64,000 nucleotides of DNA from Rhynchopus sp. YZ270_cl-10 (lineage: Eukaryota; Euglenozoa; Diplonemea; Diplonemida; Diplonemidae), in contig OZ037908.1 of the NCBI GenBank assembly GCA_964035575.1, positions 806,001-870,000 on the forward strand. The letters run 5' to 3'. The notes under the pieces are model-generated. The model did not search any database, had not been told where the DNA came from, and saw only the letters and a list, made by a program, of their open reading frames with translations. The translations under genes and the position numbers were made by a program. Position 1 is the first letter of the stretch. Each line of letters begins with the position of its first letter. Below are positions 32,640-43,357 of the stretch, in pieces.

Positions 32640-33728
32640 ATGGATATTATAGGACACTTCGAGTCTGCAAGCTGTGTGATAGAAGTGGACAGGAGCGCCA
32701 CCCTTGCACAGGTGAAGGGGAAGCTTGTTGCGGAGCTTGGTGTGCCACGTGCTCGGCATGTTGGTGTGCGGATGAAAGGCGGTGGCGACATCGGCAAAGA
32801 CGACTTGCGCATCTGCGACACGGAGATGGATGAGGGATGTGCCGTTGAGCTGTACTGCACTGGTGCCAACATCACTCCTGGGGTGATACCACGTTCGGAG
32901 AAGACGTGCTTCCTCACACTCTCCCCGTGTGACAGGTACCTTGCAGTCATACGTGAGGAGGATACGGTCATCTTCGACACGGAAACACATGAGCGTCTGT
33001 GCAGCTTCCCTTGCGAGTATATGTTACCCCCATCATTCTCACCGTGCGGTGAGTGGATCTCATGCGTCAACAAGAACATGAACTGTGCTGAAGTTCGTGA
33101 CGTGAAGACAGGTGCATTGAAGCACTCCGCTGGAGATGAAGGTGATGAGAGGTTGGCCACAGCATGGTCACCATGTGGAACAAAGCTGCTGTCGTGCTGC
33201 AGGAAGGGTTTGCAGGTGTGGGACATTGCAACAGGCGTTCTTGTGCATGAATGGGACCACATTGTGGGGTGCTTGTACGTTATGGTTGTGGCAGGCGACA
33301 GGGTGGCGATGTTTGAGGACAGCAGCAAAGATGTCACGGTGTGGGACTACACGACAGGGGTGGAGGTGCTTGTTCTTACATGCACTTCTGATGTTCATTA
33401 TTTAGCACTGTCGCCAAACCAGCGTTTCATTGCAACGTGTTGCCAATTTGTGCGTGTGTGGAACATCGAAACAGGTGAATGTGTATTTGAAGACGTCTCA
33501 GAAAACTTGTGGACTGAAGTTGCTGTGTCCAACGACATTGTTTCTGTCTACGCTTCCACCACATTGTGCGCTTGGTCCATCTCAACAGGGAAGCAACTGT
33601 TATGTCGTGATTTTGAGGACAGCGATTACGGTGATTCTTACGGTGTTGCAATCAGCAGCTGTGGTGGTGTGGTGATGTACGGCAGAGATGAGGGTGTTGA
33701 GATTATTGACATCTCACACCTGTCTTGA
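32640..33728 (+). CDS. Ubiquitin-like/WD40 protein, copy 1 of the right segment
   Basis: 362 aa, identical in protein sequence to the gene at 20262-21350: ubiquitin-like head at residues 3-73 and seven propeller blades. The leader with the CCCCACAG acceptor-like run and the upstream intron-like cassettes are also the same. If the duplication is real, dosage of this family is six genes in 16 kb. Confidence 0.8.
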   Translation: MDIIGHFESASCVIEVDRSATLAQVKGKLVAELGVPRARHVGVRMKGGGDIGKDDLRICDTEMDEGCAVELYCTGANITPGVIPRSEKTCFLTLSPCDRYLAVIREEDTVIFDTETHERLCSFPCEYMLPPSFSPCGEWISCVNKNMNCAEVRDVKTGALKHSAGDEGDERLATAWSPCGTKLLSCCRKGLQVWDIATGVLVHEWDHIVGCLYVMVVAGDRVAMFEDSSKDVTVWDYTTGVEVLVLTCTSDVHYLALSPNQRFIATCCQFVRVWNIETGECVFEDVSENLWTEVAVSNDIVSVYASTTLCAWSISTGKQLLCRDFEDSDYGDSYGVAISSCGGVVMYGRDEGVEIIDISHLS

Positions 33729-34027
33729 ACCCATTTCCACACATGAAAGGTGCCATCTAACTTTGCGTCCCTTTCCTGCACCTTGCCTGGGTAACTCCAC
33801 GCAGGAAGATGCGTACAGATAGATGCATGTTTATTGTTGTGGGAGTGGGTTGGCAATGGAGACCGTGTGGGACGGTGGGAGAACTTCTAACTGGGCGAGG
33901 AGTTATCTCTCTTGGTTTTTTGCAAATGACAACACATCTCGTTTCCTTCACAACACCACCCCACCCCTCTTCTTCCTGCCCTCCCCACACACCTGTCCCC
34001 ACAGAACCAAGTTCCTTCCCCCTGAAC

Positions 34028-35119
34028 ATGGACATCACAGGACACTTTGAGTCTGCAAGCTGTGTGATAGAAGTGGACGGGAGCGACACCCTTGCACAGG
34101 TGAAGGGGAAGCTTGTTGCGGAGCTTGGTGTGCCACGTGCTCGGCATGTTGGTGTGCGGATGAGAGGCGGTGGCGACATCGGCAACGACGACTTGCGCAT
34201 CTGCGACACAGAGATGGATGAGGGATGTGCCGTTGAGCTGTACTGCACTGGTGCCAACATCACTCCTGGGGTGATACCACGTTCGGAGAAGACGTGCTTC
34301 CTCACACTCTCCCCGTGTGACAGGTACCTTGCAGTCATACGTCAGGAGGATACGGTCATCTTCGACACGGAAACACATGAGCGTCTGTGCAGCTTCCTTT
34401 GCGGGTATATGTTACTCCCATCATTCTCACCGTGCAGTGAGTGGATCTCATGCGTCAACAAGAACACGAACTGTGCTGAAGTTCGTGACGTGAAGACAGG
34501 TGCATTGGAGCACTCCTTTGGAGATGAAGGTGATGGGAGGTTGGCCACAGCATGGTCACCATGTGGAACAAAGCTGTTGTCGTGCTGCAGGAAGGGTTTG
34601 CAGGTGTGGGACATTGCAACAGGCGTTGTTGTGCATGAATGGGACCACATTGTGGGGTGCTTGTACGTTATGGTTGTGGCAGGCGACAGGGTGGCGATGT
34701 TTGAGCACAAGAGCACAGATGTCACTGTGTGGGACTACACGACAGGGGTGGAGGTGCTTGTTCTTACATGCCCACTTGATGTTGAATATTTGGCACTGTC
34801 GCGAAACCAGCGTTTCATTGCAGCGAGGTGCAACTACTGTGTGCGTGTGTGGAACATCGAAACAGGTGAATGTGTATTTGAAGACGTCTCAGAAAACTTG
34901 TGGACTGATGTTGCTGTTTCCAACAACATTGTTGCTGCCTACTCTTCCACCACATTGTGCGCTTGGTCCATCTCAACAGGGAAGCAACTGTTATGTCGTG
35001 ATTTTGAGGACAGCGATTACGGTGATTCTTACGGTGTTGCAATCAGCAGCTGTGGTGGTGTGGTGATGTACGGCAGAGATGAGGGTGTTGAGATTATTGA
35101 CATCTCACACCTGTCTTGA
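34028..35119 (+). CDS. Ubiquitin-like/WD40 protein, copy 2 of the right segment
   Basis: 363 aa, identical to 21650-22741. Middle gene of the right-hand tandem trio; same start choice, at the ATG after the pyrimidine-AG run. Confidence 0.8.
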   Translation: MDITGHFESASCVIEVDGSDTLAQVKGKLVAELGVPRARHVGVRMRGGGDIGNDDLRICDTEMDEGCAVELYCTGANITPGVIPRSEKTCFLTLSPCDRYLAVIRQEDTVIFDTETHERLCSFLCGYMLLPSFSPCSEWISCVNKNTNCAEVRDVKTGALEHSFGDEGDGRLATAWSPCGTKLLSCCRKGLQVWDIATGVVVHEWDHIVGCLYVMVVAGDRVAMFEHKSTDVTVWDYTTGVEVLVLTCPLDVEYLALSRNQRFIAARCNYCVRVWNIETGECVFEDVSENLWTDVAVSNNIVAAYSSTTLCAWSISTGKQLLCRDFEDSDYGDSYGVAISSCGGVVMYGRDEGVEIIDISHLS

Positions 35120-35412
35120 ACCCATTTCCACACATGAAAGGTGCCATCTAACTTTGCGTCCCTTTCCTGCACCTTGCCTGGGTAACTCCACGCAGGAAGA
35201 TGCGTACAGATAGATGCATGTTTATTGTTGTGGGAGTGGGTTGGCAATGGGGACCGTGTGGGACGGTGGGAGAACTTCTAACTGGGCGAGGAGTTATCTC
35301 TCTTGGTTTTTTGCAAATGACAACACATCTCGTTTCCTTCACAGCACCACCCCCTTCTTCCTGCCCTCCCCACACACCTGTCCCCACAGAACCAAGTTCC
35401 TTCCCCCTGAAC

Positions 35413-36507
35413 ATGGACATCACAGGACACTTTGAGTCTGCAAGCTGTGTGATAGAGGTGGATGGGAGCGACACCCTTGCACATGTGAAGGGGAAGCTTG
35501 TTGCGGAGCTTGGCGTGCCACGTGCTCGGCATGTTGGTGTGCGGATGAAAGGCGGTGGCGACATCGGTAAAGACGACTTGCGCATCTGCGACACAGAGAT
35601 GGATGAGGGATGTGCCGTTGAGCTGTACTGCACTGGTGCCAACATCACTCCTGGGGTGATACCACGTTCGGAGGGGACACAATACTCCCTCACACTCTCC
35701 CCGTGTGACAGGTACCTTGCAGTGATGGATGGCACGAATGATGTGTACATCTTCGACACGGAAACACATGAGCGTCTGTGCAGCTTCCCTGCAGACCATG
35801 CCTGCAACCCAGCCTTCTCTCCGTGCAGTGAGTGGATCTCATGTGCCAACAATGCCACGGAGTGTGCTGAAGTTCATGACGTGAAGACAGGTACATTGAA
35901 GCACTCCTTTGGAGATGAAGGTGATGAGAGGTTGGCCACAGCATGGTCACCCTGTGGAACAAAGCTGTTGTCGTGCTGCAGGAAGGGTTTGCAGGTGTGG
36001 GACATTGCAACAGGCGTTCTTGTGCATGAATGGGACCACATTGTGGATCGCTACCCCATGATGGTTGTGGCAGGCGACAGGGTGGCGATGTTTGGGGAGG
36101 ACAGCAGACAGATCACCATTTGGGACTACACGACAGGGGTGGAGGTGCTTGTTCTGACATGCCCTTATGATGTTGATTATTTAGCACTGTCGCCAAACCA
36201 GCGTTTCATTGCAGCGTGTTGCAACTACTGTGTGCGTGTGTGGAACATCGAAACAGGTGAATGTGTATTTGAAGACGGCTTACAAAATTTGTGGACTGAT
36301 GTTGCTGTGTCGAACAACATTGTTGCTGCCTACTCTTCCAAGACGTTGTGCGTTTGGTCCATCTCAACAGGGGAACAGCTGTTGCACCGTCGTAACTTTG
36401 AATGTATGAAAAGGCCTTACGGTGTTGCAATCAGCAGCTGTGGTGGTGTGGTGATGTACGGCAGGGAGGATGGTATTGAGATTGTTGACATCTCACACCT
36501 GTCTTGA
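35413..36507 (+). CDS. Ubiquitin-like/WD40 protein, copy 3 of the right segment
   Basis: 364 aa, identical to 23035-24129, the diverged member. Followed by the same truncated leader and TIR element as in the left segment. Confidence 0.8.
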   Translation: MDITGHFESASCVIEVDGSDTLAHVKGKLVAELGVPRARHVGVRMKGGGDIGKDDLRICDTEMDEGCAVELYCTGANITPGVIPRSEGTQYSLTLSPCDRYLAVMDGTNDVYIFDTETHERLCSFPADHACNPAFSPCSEWISCANNATECAEVHDVKTGTLKHSFGDEGDERLATAWSPCGTKLLSCCRKGLQVWDIATGVLVHEWDHIVDRYPMMVVAGDRVAMFGEDSRQITIWDYTTGVEVLVLTCPYDVDYLALSPNQRFIAACCNYCVRVWNIETGECVFEDGLQNLWTDVAVSNNIVAAYSSKTLCVWSISTGEQLLHRRNFECMKRPYGVAISSCGGVVMYGREDGIEIVDISHLS

Positions 36508-36748
36508 ACTCATTTCCACACACGAAAGGTGCCATCTAACTTTGCTTCCCTTTCCTGCACCTAGCCTGGGTAACTCCACGCAGGAAGATGCGTACAGATA
36601 GATGCATGTTTATTGTTGTGGGAGTGGGTTGGCAATGGAGACCGTGTGGGACGGTGGGAGGACTTCTAACTGGGCGAGGAGTTATCTCTCTTGGTTTTTT
36701 GCAAATGACAACACATCTCGTTTCCTTCACAACACCACCCCCCCCTCT

Positions 36749-38387
36749 TAGGGGGGGCCGTCCGGCCGTTTTTGCTGTCCAAAACCACTTTTTTCGTAAA
36801 AACCCGCGAAAAACCCGAAAAAACACCCAAAAACCCCCCCAAACCCCCAAAAAATCACCCAAAACCACGAAAAACACACTTTTGAGCACTATTTCGTACT
36901 TTTTCCTGATTTTTTGGTGTTTTTCCCCGCTTTTTCCGCCTTTTTCCATGGAATTATACCCCCTAATATGCCTATAGAATCCCTGTACTGCTCACTGAGA
37001 CAGCATAGCGACCAGAGGCTCCTTATTCATCGTACCGATGTCTTCGTCATCAAGGGGTGTACAATCTTCCGCAAATTCCTGCATCTCTGTCTTTGTGAAT
37101 GATCAAGCACTCTGGTGTTGTACTTTTCAAGTTGCTGCTTCTGGGTGCTTTGCATGGACCTGCCTTTGTGGTGCGCTTTGGTGTGTGCTGCGGCAAGTTC
37201 TTCCCTTGAGAGAGACGGAACCCAACCTAGACTGTAGAGGATGTCTAGGTTTCAGCGACAGTGAGTCGGTGTTGTCGGGGTGCTGGCTCCTTCCGTGGTG
37301 GCTTGCAACTTGGTCAAGGACACCGACAATGGATTCACACGAATCATTGGTTATGGGAGGAGGCAAGCAAGGCTTTACTGCACTTAGGCACAGGATACGT
37401 TGTCATTTTCAGGGACCAAAAAAGTCCTAGCAAGTGCTGCAAGTACGATTTTACACAGCTCAGGAGGTCTGTCGGGCAGTTTGGAGGGATTTAGACACTT
37501 CTGCGACTGCCTGAACACGCCTTTTGGGTTTTTGGGTTTTGGGTGCGAAAAACGTCAACAAAGGGGAGGAAGTACCGTTATTTTAAGCGTTGCAGACACA
37601 AAAAACACCCTCAAAAACCCCCCAGGGACCCCAAAAAGCTGCAAAATCCACACATTTCCACCTCGGGACCTCATTGGAGGTGGACTGAGGTGTTTTTTGG
37701 GTGTTTTGAATGAATTGAAATTATTTTTTTTTGGTACATAAACGGTCTTCTGCTAGGCGTTGCATAGCCGTTGCTTAAGTGTTGCATAAGTGTTGCATGG
37801 CCTATAAAACCCTCCCAAGTGCCCAAAATGCTATTTTTCACCCTACATGAGGTCTGGGGGACATTTTCCTGGGTGTTTGGACACCATTCCGACTGCCTTA
37901 GCACTTTTTGGGGGGTTTTCAGGGACAAAAAAAGTCAAAAAAGTGACTAAAAAAAGGGTACTTTTAAGCGTTTGGGGCACACACACCCACTGCAAAATGC
38001 ATCTGGGGCCCCCACAGGACCCCTAAAAGCTGTAAAAACCATATATTTCCACCCTGGGACCCCACCGGATGTGGACCGAGGTGTTTTTCGGGTGTTTAGA
38101 AGGAATTTTGTCTGACTGGAAAATTTTTTTGGTAAGTGTTGCATTTTGGCCATCTTGGTGACGATCTGGTGACGCCATTTTTGGAGATTTTTCACAAAAA
38201 ACCGATTTTTTTTAACCAGGAAAGTCTCTGTAGAGGTTGTCAGGTGGTTTAATGGGATATTTGGGTGATCCCCAGGGCGATTTGCGGCCAGGCACGCCCA
38301 CCTTAGTGGATTTCTTCACCTAAATTTCAAAAAAATGGGTTTTGGACAGCAAATCCTTAAGGAACTCCTTATACGTGGCCCCCCCTA
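36749..38387. mobile_element. TIR element with 11-bp target duplication, second copy
   Basis: Same as 24371-26009. Flanked by CCCCCCCCTCT on each side (right copy at 38388-38398), which is also the left flank of the next element. Confidence 0.75.
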
Positions 38388-38631
38388 CCCCCCCCTCTAG
38401 GCATACAGTACGTCCGAATCGGATCCGATAATATTATCGGATGATTATCGGATGATTATCGGCCAATTATCGGATCCGATAATCATCCGATAATTTTTTT
38501 AGTTGGAATTCTACTAAGACTTTTTGCTCGATTTTTTTTTTTGAGAAGATTTTGTGGCCAATCTTTCAAATAAAGCGGTTTTTGGGCAGAAATAATTTAG
38601 TGGGTTGTCTCTGCAGGTGGAGAGAGTGAGG

Positions 38632-39194
38632 TACTGTATACTGTATACTGTATACTGTATACTGTATACTGTATACTGTATACTGTATACTGTATACTGT
38701 ATACTGTATACTGTATACTGTATACTGTATACTGTATACTGTATACTGTATACTGTATACTGTATACTGTATACTGTATACTGTATACTGTATACTGTAT
38801 ACTGTATACTGTATACTGTATACTGTATACTGTATACTGTATACTGTATACTGTATACTGTATACTGTATACTGTATACTGTATACTGTATACTGTATAC
38901 TGTATACTGTATACTGTATACTGTATACTGTATACTGTATACTTTATACTGTATACTGTATACTGTATACTGTATACTGTATACTGTATACTGTATACTG
39001 TATACTGTATACTGTATACTGTATACTGTATACTGTATACTGTATACTGTATACTGTATACTGTATACTGTATACTGTATACTGTATACTGTATACTGTA
39101 TACTGTATACTGTATACTGTATACTGTATACTGTATACTGTATACTGTATACTGTATACTGTATACTGTATACTGTATACTGTATACTGTATAC
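38632..39194. repeat. (TACTGTA)n array, about 80 units
   Basis: 563 bp, pure except for one variant unit near 38943 (CTTTATA). The left-segment array has no such variant. Confidence 0.95.
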
Positions 39195-39512
39195 TGTGTA
39201 CTGTGTACTGTGTACTGTGTACTGTGTACTGTGTACTGTGTACTGTGTACTGTGTACTGTGTACTGTGTACTGTGTACTGTGTACTGTGTACTGTGTACT
39301 GTGTACTGTGTACTGTGTACTGTGTACTGTGTACTGTGTACTGTGTACTGTGTACTGTGTACTGTGTACTGTGTACTGTGTACTGTGTACTGTGTACTGT
39401 GTACTGTGTACTGTGTACTGTGTACTGTGTACTGTGTACTGTGTACTGTGTACTGTGTACTGTGTACTGTGTACTGTGTACTGTGTACTGTGTACTGTGT
39501 ACTGTGTACTGT
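39195..39512. repeat. (CTGTGTA)n array, about 45 units
   Basis: The array changes abruptly from CTGTATA to CTGTGTA without losing phase, then ends at GTTGCACC. Confidence 0.95.
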
Positions 39513-39799
39513 TGCACCACCCCAAGTGTGTTTGTATTTTTATTTTACTCTTTCTTCAGGACAGTTGGGTCCCAATCTTTCAAATAAAGGACAAAATTTG
39601 CACTTTTACCGCTCTCCAAGCATGTTAGGACCCATTATCGGCTGATTATCGGACATCCGATAATAGCCGATAATCATCCGATAATGACCGATAATGGCCG
39701 ATAATGGCCGATTCGGATCCGATAATTTCAGATTTTTTTGGGAAATCCGATAATGGCCGATAACCGATTCGGACGTACTGTATGTGGTCCCCCCCCTCT

Positions 39800-40050
39800 T
39801 CTACCTGCCCTCCCCGCACCTTGTCCCAGAACAGAGTTAGAGATGAAGGTGACAACAGGAAGACCACGTCGTGGTCACCCTGTGGAACAAAGCTGTTGTC
39901 GTGTTGCAGGATCAAGGGTTTGCGCGTTGTTGTGAATGAACGGGACCACGTTGTGGATTGCGTGTACGCCATGGTTGTGGCAGGCGACACGATGGCGATG
40001 TTTGACAACTGCAGTGTCAGGTACTTATTCTTGCGTGCCCTTCACATAGT
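39800..40050 (+). pseudogene. Ubiquitin-like/WD40 gene remnant
   Basis: The leader (TCTACCTGCCCTCCCCGC) continues directly from the target duplication of the preceding element. It then jumps into the middle of a WD40 gene: SWSPCGTKLLSCC, NERDHVVDC and YAMVVAGDTMAMFD match blades 2-4 of the intact copies. The ubiquitin-like head and the last blades are missing and several internal stretches are deleted. This is the decayed fourth member of the tandem array. Confidence 0.75.
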
Positions 40051-40070
40051 AAATCACCCCCCTTTTTTTC

Positions 40071-40140
40071 AGATGTAAACCACAATATAGAACTGCCTGG
40101 TTGAGGAGGGTCCACCCCAGCACACGCCGCGGGTCATTAC
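40071..40140 (+). repeat. Dispersed module following an AG acceptor-like end
   Basis: TTTTTTTCAG then ATGTAAACCAC and a GGTTG...GTCCACCCC stretch. Relatives, each preceded by a T-rich run and AG, are at about 9180-9260, 42887-42960 and 57321-57365. The repeated junction suggests a dispersed exon with the end of its intron attached. Confidence 0.45.
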
Positions 40141-40271
40141 ACCAAGACACTCTCTCCACCAGCGGGCCGCACTTCCTCTCAAACCAACTTTTTTTTCTCC
40201 ACCCACCAACCTCACAGAAACATTCCCACATCCCCCCTCTCCGCCTCCCTCCTCTCTCCCCCTCCCTCCCC

Positions 40272-41735
40272 ATGCGGTACCCTTATACAGCCACCGCTGT
40301 GTTGGTAGCGTTGTGTGGGGTGGCAGTATCGACTGATGATGTGCCGGAAGTTACTCCAACACCGACGGAGGCGAGGGAGAAGACGGCGTACGAGATGGGC
40401 ACCTCGGCAACAGGGTCGGTGCTGTCGAAAGGGATGTGGCAGAGACGGCTGTTCCGAGGGAGGAAGCGCGCGATTGAGGGCGACACAGAGGCGCTAGACT
40501 ACGTCTGGCTTGGCAACTCCGCGACCTACACCGCAGACAAGGTCCGCCTCTCGCTCTTCTCCCGCGAAGCTGGCGCCGTCCTCCCACATTGGTCTGACGG
40601 AGTGATGGGAATCCACGATGTCTCAAAAGGATCATTCATGGGCGCGCTCTTTGGAAACAGCAAGCCAGAGCAGGCCCGCAAAGAACACCTCTATGCTGTT
40701 TCCTTTGGCAAATATGTTGCCGAAAAGAAAAAATTCGCGCCAGGTGTCTTTCAATTTGAAGGCTACGATACCGGAACGTTTAGTCAGCCGGATTGGACTG
40801 CGGTGAAAGATCAGGATGTGACAGACCTGTTAAAATGCAGTAGTTGCCTCGAATTGACCGGGCTTTATGTCAACAATGTGCCCCTCTTCGCAGAAAACCC
40901 TGACGATAAAGAAGGGCTGCCAAAGATTGATTCGCTTCCTGCCAGTCTTAGATCCGCACACCCTGCGATTTCCCTTCCAAACCATCTCCTGAAGCGCCTC
41001 GAGGCTGCCAAAATCGCAATCAAAGACATCACCAAAATCGCACTAACCTTTTCCGGAGGCGTCACCGAAAAGGGGGTGAAATTCGCTGGGTTTACCGTAC
41101 ATCTTTCGGAAGAAGATCTTCTCAGGGGCCTCAAACCTGACATCACAGAAATCCCATCAGATTACCAAGGAGTGACCGGACAGGATGATCCAGACACAGA
41201 TGGGTACCACATTATTATTTTAGGCGCGCCGTTCTTCCGTGCAGGGAACGTCGTCTTCGAAACCAAGGCGAAGGTTGGGGTGCGCCAGCGGATTGGGTTT
41301 GCGACTAGGAGAAAGGATGTTGGCCCTACAGAGGAGTTCAAGGCTGTTCCGATAGACACCCACGCAGGGTACGGACTTGCTCGGGTGGCAATTGGAGGGC
41401 CTGAGGGGAAGCTTCAGCTGGACTTCAATATGATGCTCGACACCAATTACAATGGGTTTTCTGTTGCCCAAGGCAAGCACGTCAGAGGCCTAGGACAGCT
41501 CCCTGCTGTAGGGTCGTTCTACCAAGCGTGCTTCGTGCTTCTCGTTGTACTCCCCTTTTGCATTGGATTGGTACTTAGGCAAGCACACAAAGCGGCGCAG
41601 GATCTTGCGACAGCGTCCATCCGGACTATCCGTTCAGAACCCGACATTGAGTTGGCGGCACTGAGAGACCCTGCAGAGGTGAACGATGAGAGGAGAGGGG
41701 GCAGTCCTTTGAGAAAGGGGAAGCGGGAGGATTGA
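40272..41735 (+). CDS. Pepsin-like single-pass membrane protein, probably inactive
   Basis: 487 aa. Residues 1-20 are a signal peptide (TATAVLVALCGVAV). The C-terminal half resembles the A1 aspartic protease fold: ITKIALTFSGG, a VHLSEEDLL strand pair, and ILGAPFF at 316-322 followed by VVFETKAKVGV and IGFA, the usual pepsin ILGD..FL...FD..IGFA pattern. The second catalytic loop would be at 219-223, but it reads IDSLP and not D[TS]G. The first loop near 71-79 (DTEALDYVW) also lacks DTG. FYQACFVLLVVLPFCIGLVL (about 416-435) is a membrane anchor with a 50-residue cytosolic tail rich in charge. Type I topology, so secretory pathway or cell surface. The ATG follows a pyrimidine-rich leader and is the first to give a signal peptide. 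The fold assignment is mine from pattern; a substrate-binding pseudoprotease is likely. Confidence 0.6.
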   Translation: MRYPYTATAVLVALCGVAVSTDDVPEVTPTPTEAREKTAYEMGTSATGSVLSKGMWQRRLFRGRKRAIEGDTEALDYVWLGNSATYTADKVRLSLFSREAGAVLPHWSDGVMGIHDVSKGSFMGALFGNSKPEQARKEHLYAVSFGKYVAEKKKFAPGVFQFEGYDTGTFSQPDWTAVKDQDVTDLLKCSSCLELTGLYVNNVPLFAENPDDKEGLPKIDSLPASLRSAHPAISLPNHLLKRLEAAKIAIKDITKIALTFSGGVTEKGVKFAGFTVHLSEEDLLRGLKPDITEIPSDYQGVTGQDDPDTDGYHIIILGAPFFRAGNVVFETKAKVGVRQRIGFATRRKDVGPTEEFKAVPIDTHAGYGLARVAIGGPEGKLQLDFNMMLDTNYNGFSVAQGKHVRGLGQLPAVGSFYQACFVLLVVLPFCIGLVLRQAHKAAQDLATASIRTIRSEPDIELAALRDPAEVNDERRGGSPLRKGKRED

Positions 41736-43357
41736 AAAGGGAAAAAAAAAAGGATGATCTTGCGTCTATACCTTCTGTAGTACATAGGCTTCGGCCGAAA
41801 TTGAGTACAGATCGTTGTACCAGTAGGTATAACGTGATTGTCGATACAACAAAAAAAGGAATTCGAGGAAAAGGGAGGGGGGGAACAGATACGAAGAATT
41901 AAATGAAGTACGAAAAAAGGGCCAAAAAAACAAGAATGATAAAAATGGGGAAAAGAGGAAAATAATGCGGAAAATTGGAGCAAAAGAAAAGAGATGGGTT
42001 TTAAGAAGGTTTCGTTCAAGGGGGGTTTTTTCCCCCCTTCTCGAGAGGTACATTCAGTTTCAATTTTTCATATTTTTTTTTAAAAAAATGTGCAGCTGTA
42101 GATTTTTAATAAGAGGCAGGGGGGGTTTTTTTATGGTAGATAACTGGGTTGAATAAAGAAGAATATGAGGCCTTTTCGTTAGTGAACTTTTTGGAAAGTG
42201 GAGATTGCACAACTTGTGGCAACACAAACCAAGGCAACTACACTACCTACAACAAATTTATCAAAAAAGAAAAAGAATAAAAACACACATTTGCTGAAGG
42301 TATGACTCTGAAGAGATTCAAACAGAGACGCAATCATCTTTCAAAAAGGTGTTTTTTTTCCCCCCTCTTTCCCCCTCCTCCGTCATGTACTAACAACTGT
42401 TATTTTTTGAGATATTGCATGTTGCTGCAATATCCATCCTTCCACCTTCAACCTTCCCGTTTCCTGCATGCAAAGAAAATGCACAAAAAAAATATCTGTT
42501 ATCGGAAACGAAGCGAGAAGGACTGTAGAGAAGGCTGGAGGATGGGTCAACCGATACTCACCCTCATACCCCTCCCAGCACCTCGCAACACCTAACCAAG
42601 AGTTAAAAAAGAATAAGGATGTCCCCCTCGGGAGCCCCCCAAGCTACACTTAAATACATCAAAACTACCCACCACCACCACCACCACCACCCTTCCTCCT
42701 AGGGAACGGTCTGAACAGACCGCACACAATACACTCCAACAAATACACCTCCAGCAGTGTCGAGCATGCCCCCACCCACAGGGTGCCCTGTGGAGGATAG
42801 CATTGACGTCGTACGGGAGCTTTTCGACATAAGTGACGTATGCATTGTGCCCATATACATCCTTTTCTTTTCTTTTCTTTTATCAGATGTAAACCACGAA
42901 ATGGATTGTAGGACTGCATGGTTGGGGTGTCCACCCCCGGTACATCCGGGTTATGTACCAAAAGTACACTGTTCACGAGAGGGCTTTGTCTTTCAAACCA
43001 ACTTTCTTTTCTTATTCCTACGAAGCTTGCTTTAAAGGGGAAATAGTATTACCGGGTGCGGTCGCCAAATCATCCCTCAAACAGGAGGATTGTGCAATCA
43101 ACGAAAACAACTTTACACCTACCCGATCCTACTATTTCCCCCTTAGGGTATTTCACCTTTTCTCCTGAACCTGCAATACAAGCAAACGGGAGTGACGGCA
43201 TCACACTATAAGACAATCTTCAAACCCAGCGCGATGTCGATAATGATAAAAAGAATGCACAACAGAGGCACATTCTTTCGAAATTTTCTTTCTACTGCAT
43301 CCTTTTCATACCCCTCTAACACAAAACCACCCCTTCAAAACCCCTTCACCAACACAG
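41736..43357. other. Intergenic with dispersed modules
   Basis: Family S at 41766-41853, family P at 42199-42275, a (CCA)n run at about 42669-42690, the AG-preceded module at 42887-42960 and the GGTCGCCAA module at 43062-43117. The frame of the following gene is open back to about 43300 without a good start. The T/C-rich run ending AACACAG at 43357 is the probable acceptor of an upstream intron, so a first exon may lie in this stretch; I could not identify it. Confidence 0.45.

Larger units (their letters stand above)
29236..39160 (+). repeat. Right copy of the 9.9 kb duplicated segment
   Basis: Matches 16858-26782. Unlike the left copy it continues through the complete TIR element to 39788 and into unique DNA. 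That makes this copy the more likely original arrangement on its right side. Confidence 0.9.
38399..39788. mobile_element. Complete TIR element with CTGTATA/CTGTGTA array
   Basis: CATACAGTACGTCCGAATCG at the left end (from 38402) has its exact reverse complement at the right end (to 39784); the match covers 21 bp. CCCCCCCCTCT lies on both sides (38388-38398 and 39789-39799). Subterminal DNA is full of CCGATAATCATCC and GGCCGATAATGG palindromic units. CAATCTTTCAAATAAA occurs once on each side of the array. No transposase. The element split the leader of a fourth WD40 gene copy. Confidence 0.8.
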
